Origin: Micromonospora sp. WMMD1082
GTDB lineage: Bacteria > Actinomycetota > Actinomycetes > Mycobacteriales > Micromonosporaceae
Direction: 5' to 3'
Assembly: GCF_029626175.1 (NCBI RefSeq)
Contig: NZ_JARUBM010000002.1
Span: 2,356,001-2,420,000 of the forward strand
DNA length: 64,000 nt
This document shows positions 37,537-44,978 of this stretch, one piece after another. Below the pieces are notes generated by a model. That model was not told where the DNA came from. It did no database searches and saw only the letters and a list, made by a program, of their open reading frames with translations. The translations under genes and the position numbers were made by a program. Position 1 is the first letter of the stretch. The number at the start of each line of letters is the position of its first letter.

Positions 37537-38163
37537 ATGATGACGATGGAAGTGGACGTTGTTCGAGACGATCTCGACAACGCCACCTTTGCGACCCTGC
37601 GCTCATCAGGGGAATTTGCCTGCGACATCGAGACAACCGGCCTGGACCCAAATAGGAACAGTATTGGAACAGTGCAAATCCACGCGCGAGGCATTAGGTC
37701 TATTGTCATGCAAGTAAGCGACGCGCATCCCGTCAACCTATGCACTTTAATTCAAGATGCGAGAGTGCGGAAAGTATTCCACCATGCCATGTTTGATCTC
37801 CGTTTCATGGCTGCATCCTGGCGCGTGCAGCCACAAAACATTGCATGCACTAAGATTGCCTCCAAGCTTCTGCTGCCTCATGCGGATAGCGCACGTCATT
37901 CGCTTCGAGCGCTACTCAAAGAACGGCTCAATGTTTCCATCAGTAAGGACGAGCGGCTCAGCAACTGGACGAATTCGAGCCTGACTGCTGCGCAGATCGG
38001 CTATGCTGTGGCCGATGTGGAACATCTCCTTCCGCTACTCAATTCCCTTGAGCATGACCTACACGGGGCCGGGCTGATCGAGCTCTTCGAGGGATGCAAT
38101 TCATTTATACCCACACGAGTCCGCTTGGACCTGGGCGACTGGCCTGACGTGTTTATTTACTAA
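37537..38163 (+). CDS. DEDDy 3'-5' exonuclease (RNase D-like)
   Basis: 208 aa, a compact exonuclease without the HRDC domains of RNase D. All catalytic acids are visible: D30 and E32 in CDIETTGLD, D87 in FHHAMFDLRF, and Y156/D160 in YAVADVEHL (Yx3D, the DEDDy form). It should degrade RNA or DNA from the 3' end using two metal ions. Partner of the membrane protein one base upstream. Its 3' two thirds is copied downstream of the insertion sequence as part of the 615-bp duplication, but this copy is intact. Lower GC than the chromosomal genes. Confidence 0.85.
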   Translation: MMTMEVDVVRDDLDNATFATLRSSGEFACDIETTGLDPNRNSIGTVQIHARGIRSIVMQVSDAHPVNLCTLIQDARVRKVFHHAMFDLRFMAASWRVQPQNIACTKIASKLLLPHADSARHSLRALLKERLNVSISKDERLSNWTNSSLTAAQIGYAVADVEHLLPLLNSLEHDLHGAGLIELFEGCNSFIPTRVRLDLGDWPDVFIY

Positions 38164-38433
38164 TCCGACGGAGCGACAGAGTCCCGTCGATGCTGGGGCA
38201 AGATGTTCCAGTACCGCCCTCGCGGCAATGGCTACTGGCGGCGCTTTAGGCTGTTCCGAATGTGCTGAATTCGGCAGCCAGTGCAAACCAACGCAAACAT
38301 CTTGATTGCAGGGTCTACCGACTGGCAGAATGACCGCCGATGCTGACCGGCTAAGGGAGTTGGAAATGTCCTTAGAGTTTCTCGGCAAAGATCCTGATAG
38401 CCCAAACGGTGATTCGCCAACGCTGTACTACGA
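37819..38433. repeat. 615-bp direct duplication, left copy
   Basis: It is identical, as far as can be read, to 40204-40818 at a constant offset of 2385 bp. It covers residues 95-208 of the exonuclease, the 200-bp gap and the first part of a 75-aa gene, and ends exactly where the insertion sequence begins. It is best explained as a very long target duplication. Confidence 0.92.
38164..38365. other. Gap between the exonuclease and the truncated small gene
   Basis: No gene is seen. The same 202 bases recur at 40549-40750. The 3' part holds the promoter and GGGAGTTGG ribosome site of the small-protein gene. Confidence 0.4.
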
Positions 38434-38479
38434 CCTGAGTTTGGTCATTTCGTTAGTGCCTGAGGTCCGCTCGGCGTGA
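38366..38479 (+). pseudogene. Truncated copy of the 75-aa small-protein gene
   Basis: It starts like the intact copy (MSLEFLGKDPDSPNG) but after LYYD runs into the insertion sequence and stops after 15 unrelated codons (ending EVRSA). Created by the duplication. Confidence 0.8.
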
Positions 38480-40203
38480 GGGCGTTGATGATGGCTTGCT
38501 GGTCGGGGTCGATTTGGGGTGGGAACGTCTGGGTGGCGTTGTTGATCGCGAGGGTCGCGGATCGTAGTGGGCGTAGTTGACGGAGGACGTTGCGGATCGC
38601 GAGTCCGGTGCGGTTCTGGACTTCGCGGGTGACGGCCAGGGCGGTGAAGACGATGGTCAGGTGTGCCTCGATGGCGTCTTTGGTGTGGTGGAACATGGGT
38701 CGGGCGGCGAGGTCGGTTTTGGACATGCGGAAGGACTGCTCGACGTGCCACAGGTCGTGGTAGTTGGAGATCACGTTGCTGGGGCTCATCACGTGGTGGC
38801 CGATGTTGGTGACGTAGCCCTTGAGCCCGACGAGTTTGCGTGCTCTGGCCAGTGACGCTTCGTCGAGGGTGCGGGTGTTGCCGTTGATGGTGACGAACCT
38901 CGGGGTTCGGGTCGTCTTCTCTCCGGCGATGACGGCTCGTGCCTTTGCCTCTTGGGCGTTGAGGGTCTTGTTGTCCCGGACAGCGCGGGTGGCTGAGTAG
39001 GCCCACACCGCCCGCCACGAGGATGTATGGGTTCGTGGGTTCCACACCGGTTCGGCTTTGAGGGCGGGGTCGTTGTCGCGGTTGGTGCCGGTGCGGGGGG
39101 TGATCGTGTCGATGATCTGCCCGTCGGTGAAGTAGTCCCCGTGCCAGCGGTAGTGGGACTCCAGGTCGATCGGCGCTTTGGTGGTGCGGGAGCCGACGAT
39201 GAAGCCGAGGCCGGCCTCGTCGAGTTCGCGTAGGTTGGTCGCCGAGAGCATGCCGGCGTCGGCGACGATGACCATGCCGGTGATCTGGTGGCGGGCCTGG
39301 AACTGGCGGATGACCGGCAGCAACGTCAGCGTCTCGGCCTTGTTGCCGGCGAAGCAGCCGATCTCCAACGGGAACCCGTGCCGGTCGACGAGCAGCCCGA
39401 CGACGATCTGCGGGTCTACGCGTCGTTCCTTGGAGTATCCGACCTTGCGCAGGTCGTCCTCCTTGTCGGCCTCGAAGTACAACGTGGTCACGTCGTACAG
39501 GCACAGGCTGACATCGCCGCTGCTCATGGCGTGGGCGAAGCACAACTGCGCGATCTGGTCGCGGTATGCGCCTGTGTGGGCGCGGGTCAGGGTGCGGCGC
39601 ATCGTCTTCTCGCTGGCCGGCTTACAACCCAGGTCGGTCAGCACCCGGCCGGTGTCTCGGATCGAGGTCGGCTCCACGATCCGCGCGATCACCAGGTCCC
39701 GGAAGACCCTGTCACCCACCGCGTCGAACCCCAGGGCTGTGAACACCGAGGCCAGCACGTCGTACAGCACCCGCGACGCCGTCGACACCACCCGCGGCGC
39801 GGCGACCGCCGCTGGCCCACGCTCCGGTGAACCGTCGGCGTCCAACAGCGCCGCGTCACCGGCCGGGCCGACCAACGTCGCCCTCGGCGCGACCGGCTCG
39901 ATACCGAGCTCGAACTCACCCTGCCCGGGATCGGCGAGAAGCTCGCGGGCCCGCGACAACAGCAGCCCCAACTCAGCCTCGGTACGCGCCGAGCCCACAT
40001 GAGCAACGATCCGCCGACGCCCGCCAACGGACTCGGCGATCTGCACCGCCGTCGCGCCCGAAGCCGTCCGCACCCGCCGAATCCACGCCACGAACCCGAG
40101 CGTAAGACACCAATTAGTGCCTCAGAAACATCCCACCAGCACCCAACACCCCAGGTCAGAGCGCTACACCCCGTCGCGCCGCGAGGCGGTGACCAAACTC
40201 AGG
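38434..40203. mobile_element. IS1634-family insertion sequence, 1770 bp
   Basis: The ends are 14-bp perfect inverted repeats: CCTGAGTTTGGTCA at 38434 and its complement TGACCAAACTCAGG ending at 40203. One transposase gene fills the element. Flanked by the 615-bp direct repeats, so it can be delimited exactly. It interrupts no essential frame because the duplication regenerates both neighbours. The family (with IS1549) is known for unusually long, variable direct repeats. Confidence 0.92.
38445..40091 (-). CDS. IS1634-family DDE transposase
   Basis: 548 aa. It has the DDE-type core: LYDVTTLYFEADKEDD and GYSKERRVDPQIVVGLLVD with the first Asp, VIVADAGMLS with the second, and YHDLWHVEQSFRMSKTDL with the Glu. 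An N-terminal part (WIRRVRTASGATAVQI...GSARTEAEL) is typical of the family. GTG start; no frameshift or stop is seen, so it may be active. Confidence 0.93.
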   Translation of the reverse strand: MAWIRRVRTASGATAVQIAESVGGRRRIVAHVGSARTEAELGLLLSRARELLADPGQGEFELGIEPVAPRATLVGPAGDAALLDADGSPERGPAAVAAPRVVSTASRVLYDVLASVFTALGFDAVGDRVFRDLVIARIVEPTSIRDTGRVLTDLGCKPASEKTMRRTLTRAHTGAYRDQIAQLCFAHAMSSGDVSLCLYDVTTLYFEADKEDDLRKVGYSKERRVDPQIVVGLLVDRHGFPLEIGCFAGNKAETLTLLPVIRQFQARHQITGMVIVADAGMLSATNLRELDEAGLGFIVGSRTTKAPIDLESHYRWHGDYFTDGQIIDTITPRTGTNRDNDPALKAEPVWNPRTHTSSWRAVWAYSATRAVRDNKTLNAQEAKARAVIAGEKTTRTPRFVTINGNTRTLDEASLARARKLVGLKGYVTNIGHHVMSPSNVISNYHDLWHVEQSFRMSKTDLAARPMFHHTKDAIEAHLTIVFTALAVTREVQNRTGLAIRNVLRQLRPLRSATLAINNATQTFPPQIDPDQQAIINALTPSGPQALTK

Positions 40204-40548
40204 TGGCGCGTGCAGCCACAAAACATTGCATGCACTAAGATTGCCTCCAAGCTTCTGCTGCCTCATGCGGATAGCGCACGTCATTCGCTTCGAGCGCTAC
40301 TCAAAGAACGGCTCAATGTTTCCATCAGTAAGGACGAGCGGCTCAGCAACTGGACGAATTCGAGCCTGACTGCTGCGCAGATCGGCTATGCTGTGGCCGA
40401 TGTGGAACATCTCCTTCCGCTACTCAATTCCCTTGAGCATGACCTACACGGGGCCGGGCTGATCGAGCTCTTCGAGGGATGCAATTCATTTATACCCACA
40501 CGAGTCCGCTTGGACCTGGGCGACTGGCCTGACGTGTTTATTTACTAA
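40204..40548 (+). pseudogene. 3' fragment of the exonuclease gene
   Basis: It encodes residues 95-208 of the DEDDy exonuclease (begins WRVQPQNIA) without the first three catalytic acids. An open frame runs from inside the insertion sequence (ATG-like start near 40117) through it, so a fusion peptide could be made, but it would be inactive. Confidence 0.85.
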
Positions 40549-40818
40549 TCCGACGGAGCGACAGAGTCCCGTCGATGCTGGGGCAAGATGTTCCAGTACC
40601 GCCCTCGCGGCAATGGCTACTGGCGGCGCTTTAGGCTGTTCCGAATGTGCTGAATTCGGCAGCCAGTGCAAACCAACGCAAACATCTTGATTGCAGGGTC
40701 TACCGACTGGCAGAATGACCGCCGATGCTGACCGGCTAAGGGAGTTGGAAATGTCCTTAGAGTTTCTCGGCAAAGATCCTGATAGCCCAAACGGTGATTC
40801 GCCAACGCTGTACTACGA
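40204..40818. repeat. 615-bp direct duplication, right copy
   Basis: Right-hand copy of 37819-38433, starting at the base after the insertion-sequence end. It contains a 3' exonuclease fragment and the upstream part of the intact small-protein gene, which continues beyond 40818. Confidence 0.92.
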
Positions 40819-40978
40819 TGAGGAGCGGGACACGTACCTTTTCCAGAGTTGGAAGGTGACGGACCTTGAGCGGTTGGCCCAGCTGGATATGCCCGACCAC
40901 GAGACGGTGATCGAGTTTCCGAGGCGGATGATGCAGTTTTTCCCGGAGGTGAACGGTGGTGCCGACGCCTCGGCTTGA
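40751..40978 (+). CDS. Small protein of actinobacterial regulatory cluster
   Basis: 75 aa: MSLEFLGKDPDSPNGDSPT at the start, then DRDTYLFQSWKV-type (here ERDTYLFQSWKVTD) and LAQLDMPDHETVIEFPRRMMQFFPE. This small family is found in streptomycetes and relatives next to DUF6879 and XRE-DUF5753 genes. GGGAG lies before the ATG. It overlaps the next gene by 23 bases. The first 68 bases come from the right copy of the duplication. Role is thought to be in regulation; no molecular function known to me. Confidence 0.8.
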   Translation: MSLEFLGKDPDSPNGDSPTLYYDEERDTYLFQSWKVTDLERLAQLDMPDHETVIEFPRRMMQFFPEVNGGADASA

Positions 40979-41474
40979 GGATCTGCTGCGCTCATGTGTC
41001 CGGTCGGCAGTGCATCTGGAGTTGCGTGACGGCTACCAACTGGACGATCCGATGTTCCGGGACTGGCAGGCGGGCCACCGGTTCGACCAGGCCGACCGTG
41101 CATCGTGGTGGCATCCGTGGCTGGAGGTCGTGACCGAGACGGTAGGCCGTGGGGTCGACGTCCGGCGGGCACGGGTCGTGTCCGAGCCGGTCAGCGAGTA
41201 CATCCAGTTCGAGTACGACGTGACCTTCCGGAACGTCGTCGTGGGCGAGCACGTCCGGTGGCTGTCCCGACGACGGACGACTGACCTGGCGCTGCCCGGT
41301 AACGACTTCTGGCTGTTCGATGACGAGGTGTTGTTGGTGCACCACTTCAACGGGGAGGGCGACAAGATGGATGCCGAGCTGGTGACGGAGTCGGACGTGG
41401 TGAAGCTATCCAGCTCGGCGTTCGAGTCGGTGTGGGAACGTGCCACCCCGCACGCCGACTACCGGCCGATCTGA
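40956..41474 (+). CDS. DUF6879 family protein
   Basis: 172 aa. Pattern LLRSCVRSAVHLELRDGY, WWHPWLEVVTETVGRGVDVRRARVVSEPVSEY and GNDFWLFDDEVLLVHHFNGEG is that of DUF6879 proteins. GGAGG lies before the GTG start, which overlaps the small-protein gene. It stands between that gene and the XRE regulator, as in related actinobacterial clusters. Confidence 0.8.
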   Translation: MVPTPRLEDLLRSCVRSAVHLELRDGYQLDDPMFRDWQAGHRFDQADRASWWHPWLEVVTETVGRGVDVRRARVVSEPVSEYIQFEYDVTFRNVVVGEHVRWLSRRRTTDLALPGNDFWLFDDEVLLVHHFNGEGDKMDAELVTESDVVKLSSSAFESVWERATPHADYRPI

Positions 41475-41495
41475 CGACCGACTATCGCCGTTCTC

Positions 41496-42347
41496 GTGCC
41501 GTCGCCCTCGTCCAGTGCACAGCAGGCACTCGAAGCGCTCGGCGTCCGCCTGCGTGAAATCCGCACCGACGCTGGCTTGACCGGACGTGACCTCGGCCGG
41601 CTAGCCGGCTGGCATTCGTCCAAGGTGAGCAGGATCGAGCATGCCAAGCAGACGCCTTCCCCCGACGACATCGACGCCTGGTGCCGGCACTGCCGAGCCG
41701 TGGACCAGGCTGCGGACCTGACCGCCTCGCTGAGGATCGCCGAAGGCATGTTCGTGGAGTGGCGTCGGATGGAACGCACCGGCCTCCGGTTGGCGCAGCA
41801 AGCCGTGGTGCCGCTCTGGGAACGGACCCGTGGATTCCGCATCTACTCTCCCCGGCTGATACCCGGGCCAGTGCAGACACGCGAATACATCACCGCGCTG
41901 CTCTCCGGCCTCATCGTGCGGCGGCGCATCCCCGACGACCTGGAGGCCGCCGTACAGGTCCGTGTCGACAAGCAGCACGTCGTGTACGAGGGCGATCATC
42001 GCTTCGCCATCGTCCTGGAGGAGAGCGTGCTTCGGTATCCCATCGGCGGGGACGACACCATGGCCGGCCAACTCGGCCACCTGCTGACGGTCGGTGCCCT
42101 CCCATCGGTGTCCCTGGGCGTGATCCCGCTCGGGGCGGACCGGTCCACGCTGTGGCCGGTCGAAGGGTTCTGGATGTTCGACGACGAGCAGGTCTCCGTG
42201 GAGCTGGTTTCCGGCCATCTCACGATCACCCAGCCACGCGAGATCGCGATGTACGCCGACGTCTTCACCCAACTCGCCGACCTGGCGGTCTACGGCTCTG
42301 CGGCACGGCACCTCATCACCGCAGCAATCAACGCCCTCGACACCTGA
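41496..42347 (+). CDS. XRE-family regulator with DUF5753 domain
   Basis: 283 aa. The N-terminal HTH (about 15-75: LGVRLREIRTDAGLTGRDLGRLAGWHSSKVSRIEHAKQ) is followed by the DUF5753 domain (from VVPLWERTRGFRIYSPRLIPGPVQTREY). This architecture is common in streptomycete developmental and antibiotic regulators of the WhiJ type, working with small partner proteins. GTG start without a clear ribosome site. Last gene of the three-gene unit. Confidence 0.88.
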   Translation: MPSPSSSAQQALEALGVRLREIRTDAGLTGRDLGRLAGWHSSKVSRIEHAKQTPSPDDIDAWCRHCRAVDQAADLTASLRIAEGMFVEWRRMERTGLRLAQQAVVPLWERTRGFRIYSPRLIPGPVQTREYITALLSGLIVRRRIPDDLEAAVQVRVDKQHVVYEGDHRFAIVLEESVLRYPIGGDDTMAGQLGHLLTVGALPSVSLGVIPLGADRSTLWPVEGFWMFDDEQVSVELVSGHLTITQPREIAMYADVFTQLADLAVYGSAARHLITAAINALDT

Positions 42348-42477
42348 GCGATGCAAACCGCTGCACACCCATAGTGGTCAATCCTCTGCCGAAACTACCG
42401 TTGTCGCGAGGAATGGCCGCCCGGATTCGTTGTTGGGTGAACGCCTCTCCCTACCGGCACGACGAACGGGAGACAGG

Positions 42478-42879
42478 ATGGACCAACTGGACGCGTACGT
42501 GCAGCAGCGACTTTCGCCACGGGAGCGCCGACCAGCCAACATGGCACCGGCCAACGCCTATCATCCACTCGACTCTGACACGGTGTTCCGGCCACTTCCC
42601 AGGGATGCCGTACACGCCTTCACTGGTCGCCACGCAGCCGCCGCGAACCGTTTTGCTATCCTGCTTCCGACCGAGGCGACCGACCTTCACAAAGCGGTCA
42701 ACCTCGCTGTGATCCTCGGTCGCTCGCTGCACTATTTGCCTGAGTTCATTGCCAGGGACGAACTTGTCATCGATCTGGCGGACAACACCAGCCACCTGGC
42801 GTTCTGCGACCTAATCATGCCAGGCGAGGTAAACTGCTCGCGTACTCACGGACACCCGGGGCGTTGCGAAAAACTGTAG
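42478..42879 (+). CDS. Hypothetical protein
   Basis: 133 aa, unrecognised. Features: QQRLSPRERRP near the N-terminus, then a helical AVNLAVILGRSLHYLPEFIA, and a C-terminal RTHGHPGRCEKL with Cys and His that could bind metal. CGGGAGA lies before ATG 42478. It is inside the element, just after the regulator. Confidence 0.55.
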   Translation: MDQLDAYVQQRLSPRERRPANMAPANAYHPLDSDTVFRPLPRDAVHAFTGRHAAAANRFAILLPTEATDLHKAVNLAVILGRSLHYLPEFIARDELVIDLADNTSHLAFCDLIMPGEVNCSRTHGHPGRCEKL

Positions 42880-42927
42880 AAGCGGCGACGGCCCGAATGT
42901 CATTCGGGCCGTCGCCGCTTGCGTTTG

Positions 42928-43201
42928 TCAGTCCATTGGCTGACTTCGTGCTTCAAGGGCCGCCCGCACCGCAGGCCACTCGGCCGCGATGACGCTGTAA
43001 AGATCGAGGTTCGCAGGTGGCCGTCTCGGAGTATCCGGTGGTTGCGGAATGCGCCTTCCCTCGTCGCGCCAATGCACTCGATCGCCCGCTGAGAACGTAC
43101 GTTGCAGCTGTCGGTCTTGACCGGACGGCTCCCAGTCCCTCGAAGGCGTGGCGCATCAGCGGGTACCGGCAGCAGCAGCTTGACCAGCCTGCCGAGGTCA
43201 A
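42928..43201 (-). pseudogene. Frameshifted GNAT acetyltransferase remnant
   Basis: On the minus strand three frames each hold a piece of one GNAT (RimJ-type) C-terminal half: RHAFEGLGAVR, then NVRSQRAIECIGATREG...RNHRILRDGHLR, then LYSVIAAEWPAVRAALEAR and a stop. Pieces follow in the right order with shifts at about 43135 and 43005. The N-terminal half is missing. Probably a decayed chromosomal or element gene. Confidence 0.75.
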
Positions 43202-43261
43202 GCACGAAGAGTGACAAGAGGCTTACTTCACCGTCCCTGGTGTGTCGCCGTTGACGCCGAC

Positions 43262-43282
43262 TGAGACCACAACTGAGACCAG
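43262..43282 (+). repeat. Candidate integrase arm site, right end
   Basis: TGAGACCACAACTGAGACCAG, a 21-bp double TGAGACCA motif, matching the left-end copy at 34959-34979 in 19 of 21 bases. Confidence 0.55.
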
Positions 43283-43288
43283 ATGCGA

Positions 43289-43326
43289 AAACGCCCGGGG
43301 CGATCCTCACGGACCGACCGGGCGTT
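43289..43326 (-). terminator. Terminator downstream of tRNA-Ser(CGA)
   Basis: AACGCCCGG and CCGGGCGTT pair with a 20-base loop on the minus strand after the tRNA 3' end. A similar hairpin stands beside the left att copy. Confidence 0.7.
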
Positions 43327-43397
43327 CTCGCTGTTCACGAGCGGTGGCGGCGGGATTTGAACCCGCGGAGGGCGTAAACCCTCACACGCTTTCGAGG
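43317..43397 (-). other. attR: 81-bp direct repeat overlapping tRNA-Ser 3' part
   Basis: Identical to attL at 34783-34863. It includes the 3' part of the intact tRNA, so integration here preserves the gene. Confidence 0.9.
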
Positions 43398-43428
43398 CGT
43401 GCTCCTTAGGCCACTCGGACACGCCACC
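43342..43428 (-). tRNA. tRNA-Ser (anticodon CGA)
   Basis: 87 nt, no encoded CCA. Acceptor GGTGGCG pairs with CGCCACC, anticodon arm CACGCCTCGAAAGCGTG gives CGA (reads UCG), with the long variable arm of class II tRNAs and T arm GGTTCAAATC. It is the integration site of the element. Confidence 0.96.
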
Positions 43429-43503
43429 GCCGAGTAGGCTACAGGACCACCGGTTCCGACGCCGAACCGGTCCCTGCCAGGCCGGCCTGGCAGGATCTCT
43501 GCC

Positions 43504-44211
43504 ATGAGTACGCACATCGGCGCGAAGCCGGGCGAGATCGCCGAGCGGGTCCTGATGCCGGGTGACCCCCTGCGGGCCAAGTGGATCGCGGAGACCTACC
43601 TCGAGGGCGCGGACTGCTACTCGACGGTCCGGGGGATGCTGGGCTTCACCGGCCGCTGGAACGGCGTCGAGGTCTCGGTGCAGGGTTCCGGGATGGGCAT
43701 GCCGTCGGCCTCGATCTACGCCCACGAGTTGATCAACGATTACGGCGTACGGTCGCTGATCCGGGTCGGCTCGTGCGGCGCCCTCAGCGAGGATCTTCAG
43801 CTGCGCGACGTGATCGCCGCGATCGGTTCGTCCACCGACTCGAACATGAACCGGATGCGTTTCGACGGGCTGATCGACTACGCCCCGGTCGCCGACTTCG
43901 GCCTGCTGCGTACCTCGGTCGAGGTGGCCGAGCGGCGCGGCGTCACGATGCGGGTCGGGCCGATCCTGGCCGCGGACGCCTTCTACACCGACCGGCCGGA
44001 CCTCTACGACAGCCTCGCCGAGTACGGCGTGCTGGCGGTGGAGATGGAGTCCGCCGCGCTCTACACGATCGCCGCCCGGTTCAAGGCCCGCGCCCTGACG
44101 CTGCTAACGGTCAGCGACCACATCAAGACCGGCGAGAAGACCACTTCGCAGGAGCGCGAGCAGACGTTCAGCGAGATGGTCGAGGTCGCCCTGGACACGA
44201 TCATCGCCTGA
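43504..44211 (+). CDS. deoD: Purine nucleoside phosphorylase, DeoD type
   Basis: 235 aa. It splits purine nucleosides with phosphate into base and ribose-1-phosphate. Family motifs: [39 protein letters not shown], and [11 protein letters not shown] (ribose-binding Glu), then [10 protein letters not shown] with the catalytic Asp. Length is normal for the hexameric DeoD group. Monocistronic, next to the tRNA. Confidence 0.95.
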   Translation: MSTHIGAKPGEIAERVLMPGDPLRAKWIAETYLEGADCYSTVRGMLGFTGRWNGVEVSVQGSGMGMPSASIYAHELINDYGVRSLIRVGSCGALSEDLQLRDVIAAIGSSTDSNMNRMRFDGLIDYAPVADFGLLRTSVEVAERRGVTMRVGPILAADAFYTDRPDLYDSLAEYGVLAVEMESAALYTIAARFKARALTLLTVSDHIKTGEKTTSQEREQTFSEMVEVALDTIIA

Positions 44212-44229
44212 TCCCCGCCGCCCTCTCCC

Positions 44230-44261
44230 GCGTCCCGCCACTGCTTCCGGTGGCGGGACGC
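44230..44261 (+). terminator. Terminator after deoD
   Basis: GCGTCCCGCCAC and GTGGCGGGACGC form a perfect 12-bp stem with an 8-base loop. Confidence 0.85.
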
Positions 44262-44303
44262 TTCGCATCGGGCGGGTAGTGACGACCGTCACCGCACAAA
44301 TAA

Positions 44304-44320
44304 ATACGACCGGTCGGTCT
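44304..44320. promoter_or_regulatory. Candidate TetR operator
   Basis: ATACGACCGGTCGGTCT contains the perfect palindrome CGACCGGTCG (44307-44316), a common TetR-family core, about 24 bases before the regulator ATG. It is in an AT-richer promoter-like stretch (TAAATA...TTTTTTAG), so autoregulation is likely. Confidence 0.7.
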
Positions 44321-44339
44321 TTTTTAGTAGGCTCGCCGC

Positions 44340-44978
44340 ATGACCGTCGACGGCCGGCTCGCCCGGGGTGAGCGCACCCGCACCGCCGTGCTGGACGCCG
44401 CCGTCAGGCTCGCCTCCACCAGCGGCCTCGACGGGCTCTCCCTCGGGCATCTCGCCGAGTCGCTCGGCGTGAGCAAGTCCGGCCTCTTCGCGCACTGGCG
44501 CTCCAAGGAGGCGCTGCAACTCGCCACCATCGACCGGGCGGTCGGGCAGTGGCAGGCGCTGATCATCGCCCCGGCGCTGCGCACCCCCCGGGGCGTACGC
44601 CGGATCCGGGCGCTGCACGAGGCGCGGCTCGCCTTCTACGCCGCGCGGGTGTTGCCCGGCGGCTGCTTCTTCGCCACCACCGAGTTCGAGTTCAGTGCCC
44701 GACCCGGCGCGGTCCGGGACCGCCTCACCCAGGTCTTCGCCGACTGGACCGCGTTCCTGGAGCGGCTCGTCCGGGAGGCGGTCGAACTCGGCGAACTGCC
44801 CCCCGATGTGGATGTCGCGCTGCTGGCCTACGAGATCGACGCGTTCGGGATCGCCGCCGCCATGCGTTCCCAGCTGCTGGCCCCGGAGACCACCTACCGG
44901 CACGCCCGCCTCGGCGTGCTGAGTCGCCTGCGGGCGCTCTGCCCCGATCCTGCCCTGCTACCGGAAGGCCCGTCATGA
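44340..44978 (+). CDS. TetR-family transcriptional regulator
   Basis: 212 aa. The N-terminal HTH reads TRTAVLDAAVRLAST, LSLGHLAESLGVSKSGLFAHWRSKEAL. The C-terminal ligand domain has CFFATTEFEFSARPG, as in the TetR_C group often near acyl-CoA enzymes. Its stop overlaps the thioesterase ATG (ATGA), so the two are coupled, and it probably represses this operon through the palindrome upstream. Ligand may be an acyl-CoA. Confidence 0.9.
   Translation: MTVDGRLARGERTRTAVLDAAVRLASTSGLDGLSLGHLAESLGVSKSGLFAHWRSKEALQLATIDRAVGQWQALIIAPALRTPRGVRRIRALHEARLAFYAARVLPGGCFFATTEFEFSARPGAVRDRLTQVFADWTAFLERLVREAVELGELPPDVDVALLAYEIDAFGIAAAMRSQLLAPETTYRHARLGVLSRLRALCPDPALLPEGPS

Larger units (their letters stand above)
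34783..43397. mobile_element. Integrated genomic element in tRNA-Ser(CGA), no integrase left
   Basis: The borders are an 81-bp perfect direct repeat (34783-34863 and 43317-43397) that covers the 3' part of tRNA-Ser(CGA) and its downstream flank. The intact tRNA is at the right border. Inside are only accessory genes: small membrane protein, ECF sigma factor pair, membrane/exonuclease pair, IS1634-family IS, DUF6879/XRE unit, hypothetical proteins and an acetyltransferase remnant. No integrase, excisionase, replication or transfer gene is visible, so it is a decayed element or depends on an integrase elsewhere. Confidence 0.85.

Noticed and set aside
38101..38388. Identical 95-aa minus-strand frames at 38101-38388 and 40486-40773
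   Set aside because: They are identical only because the 615-bp segment is duplicated; no coding features on that strand.
40117..40548. Complete novel gene after the insertion sequence
   Set aside because: It is a chance fusion of IS end sequence with the duplicated 3' exonuclease part, lacking most catalytic acids.
42900..43310. 136-aa minus-strand gene
   Set aside because: Only its middle part matches a GNAT domain, and the rest of the domain lies in other frames, so it is a frameshifted remnant.
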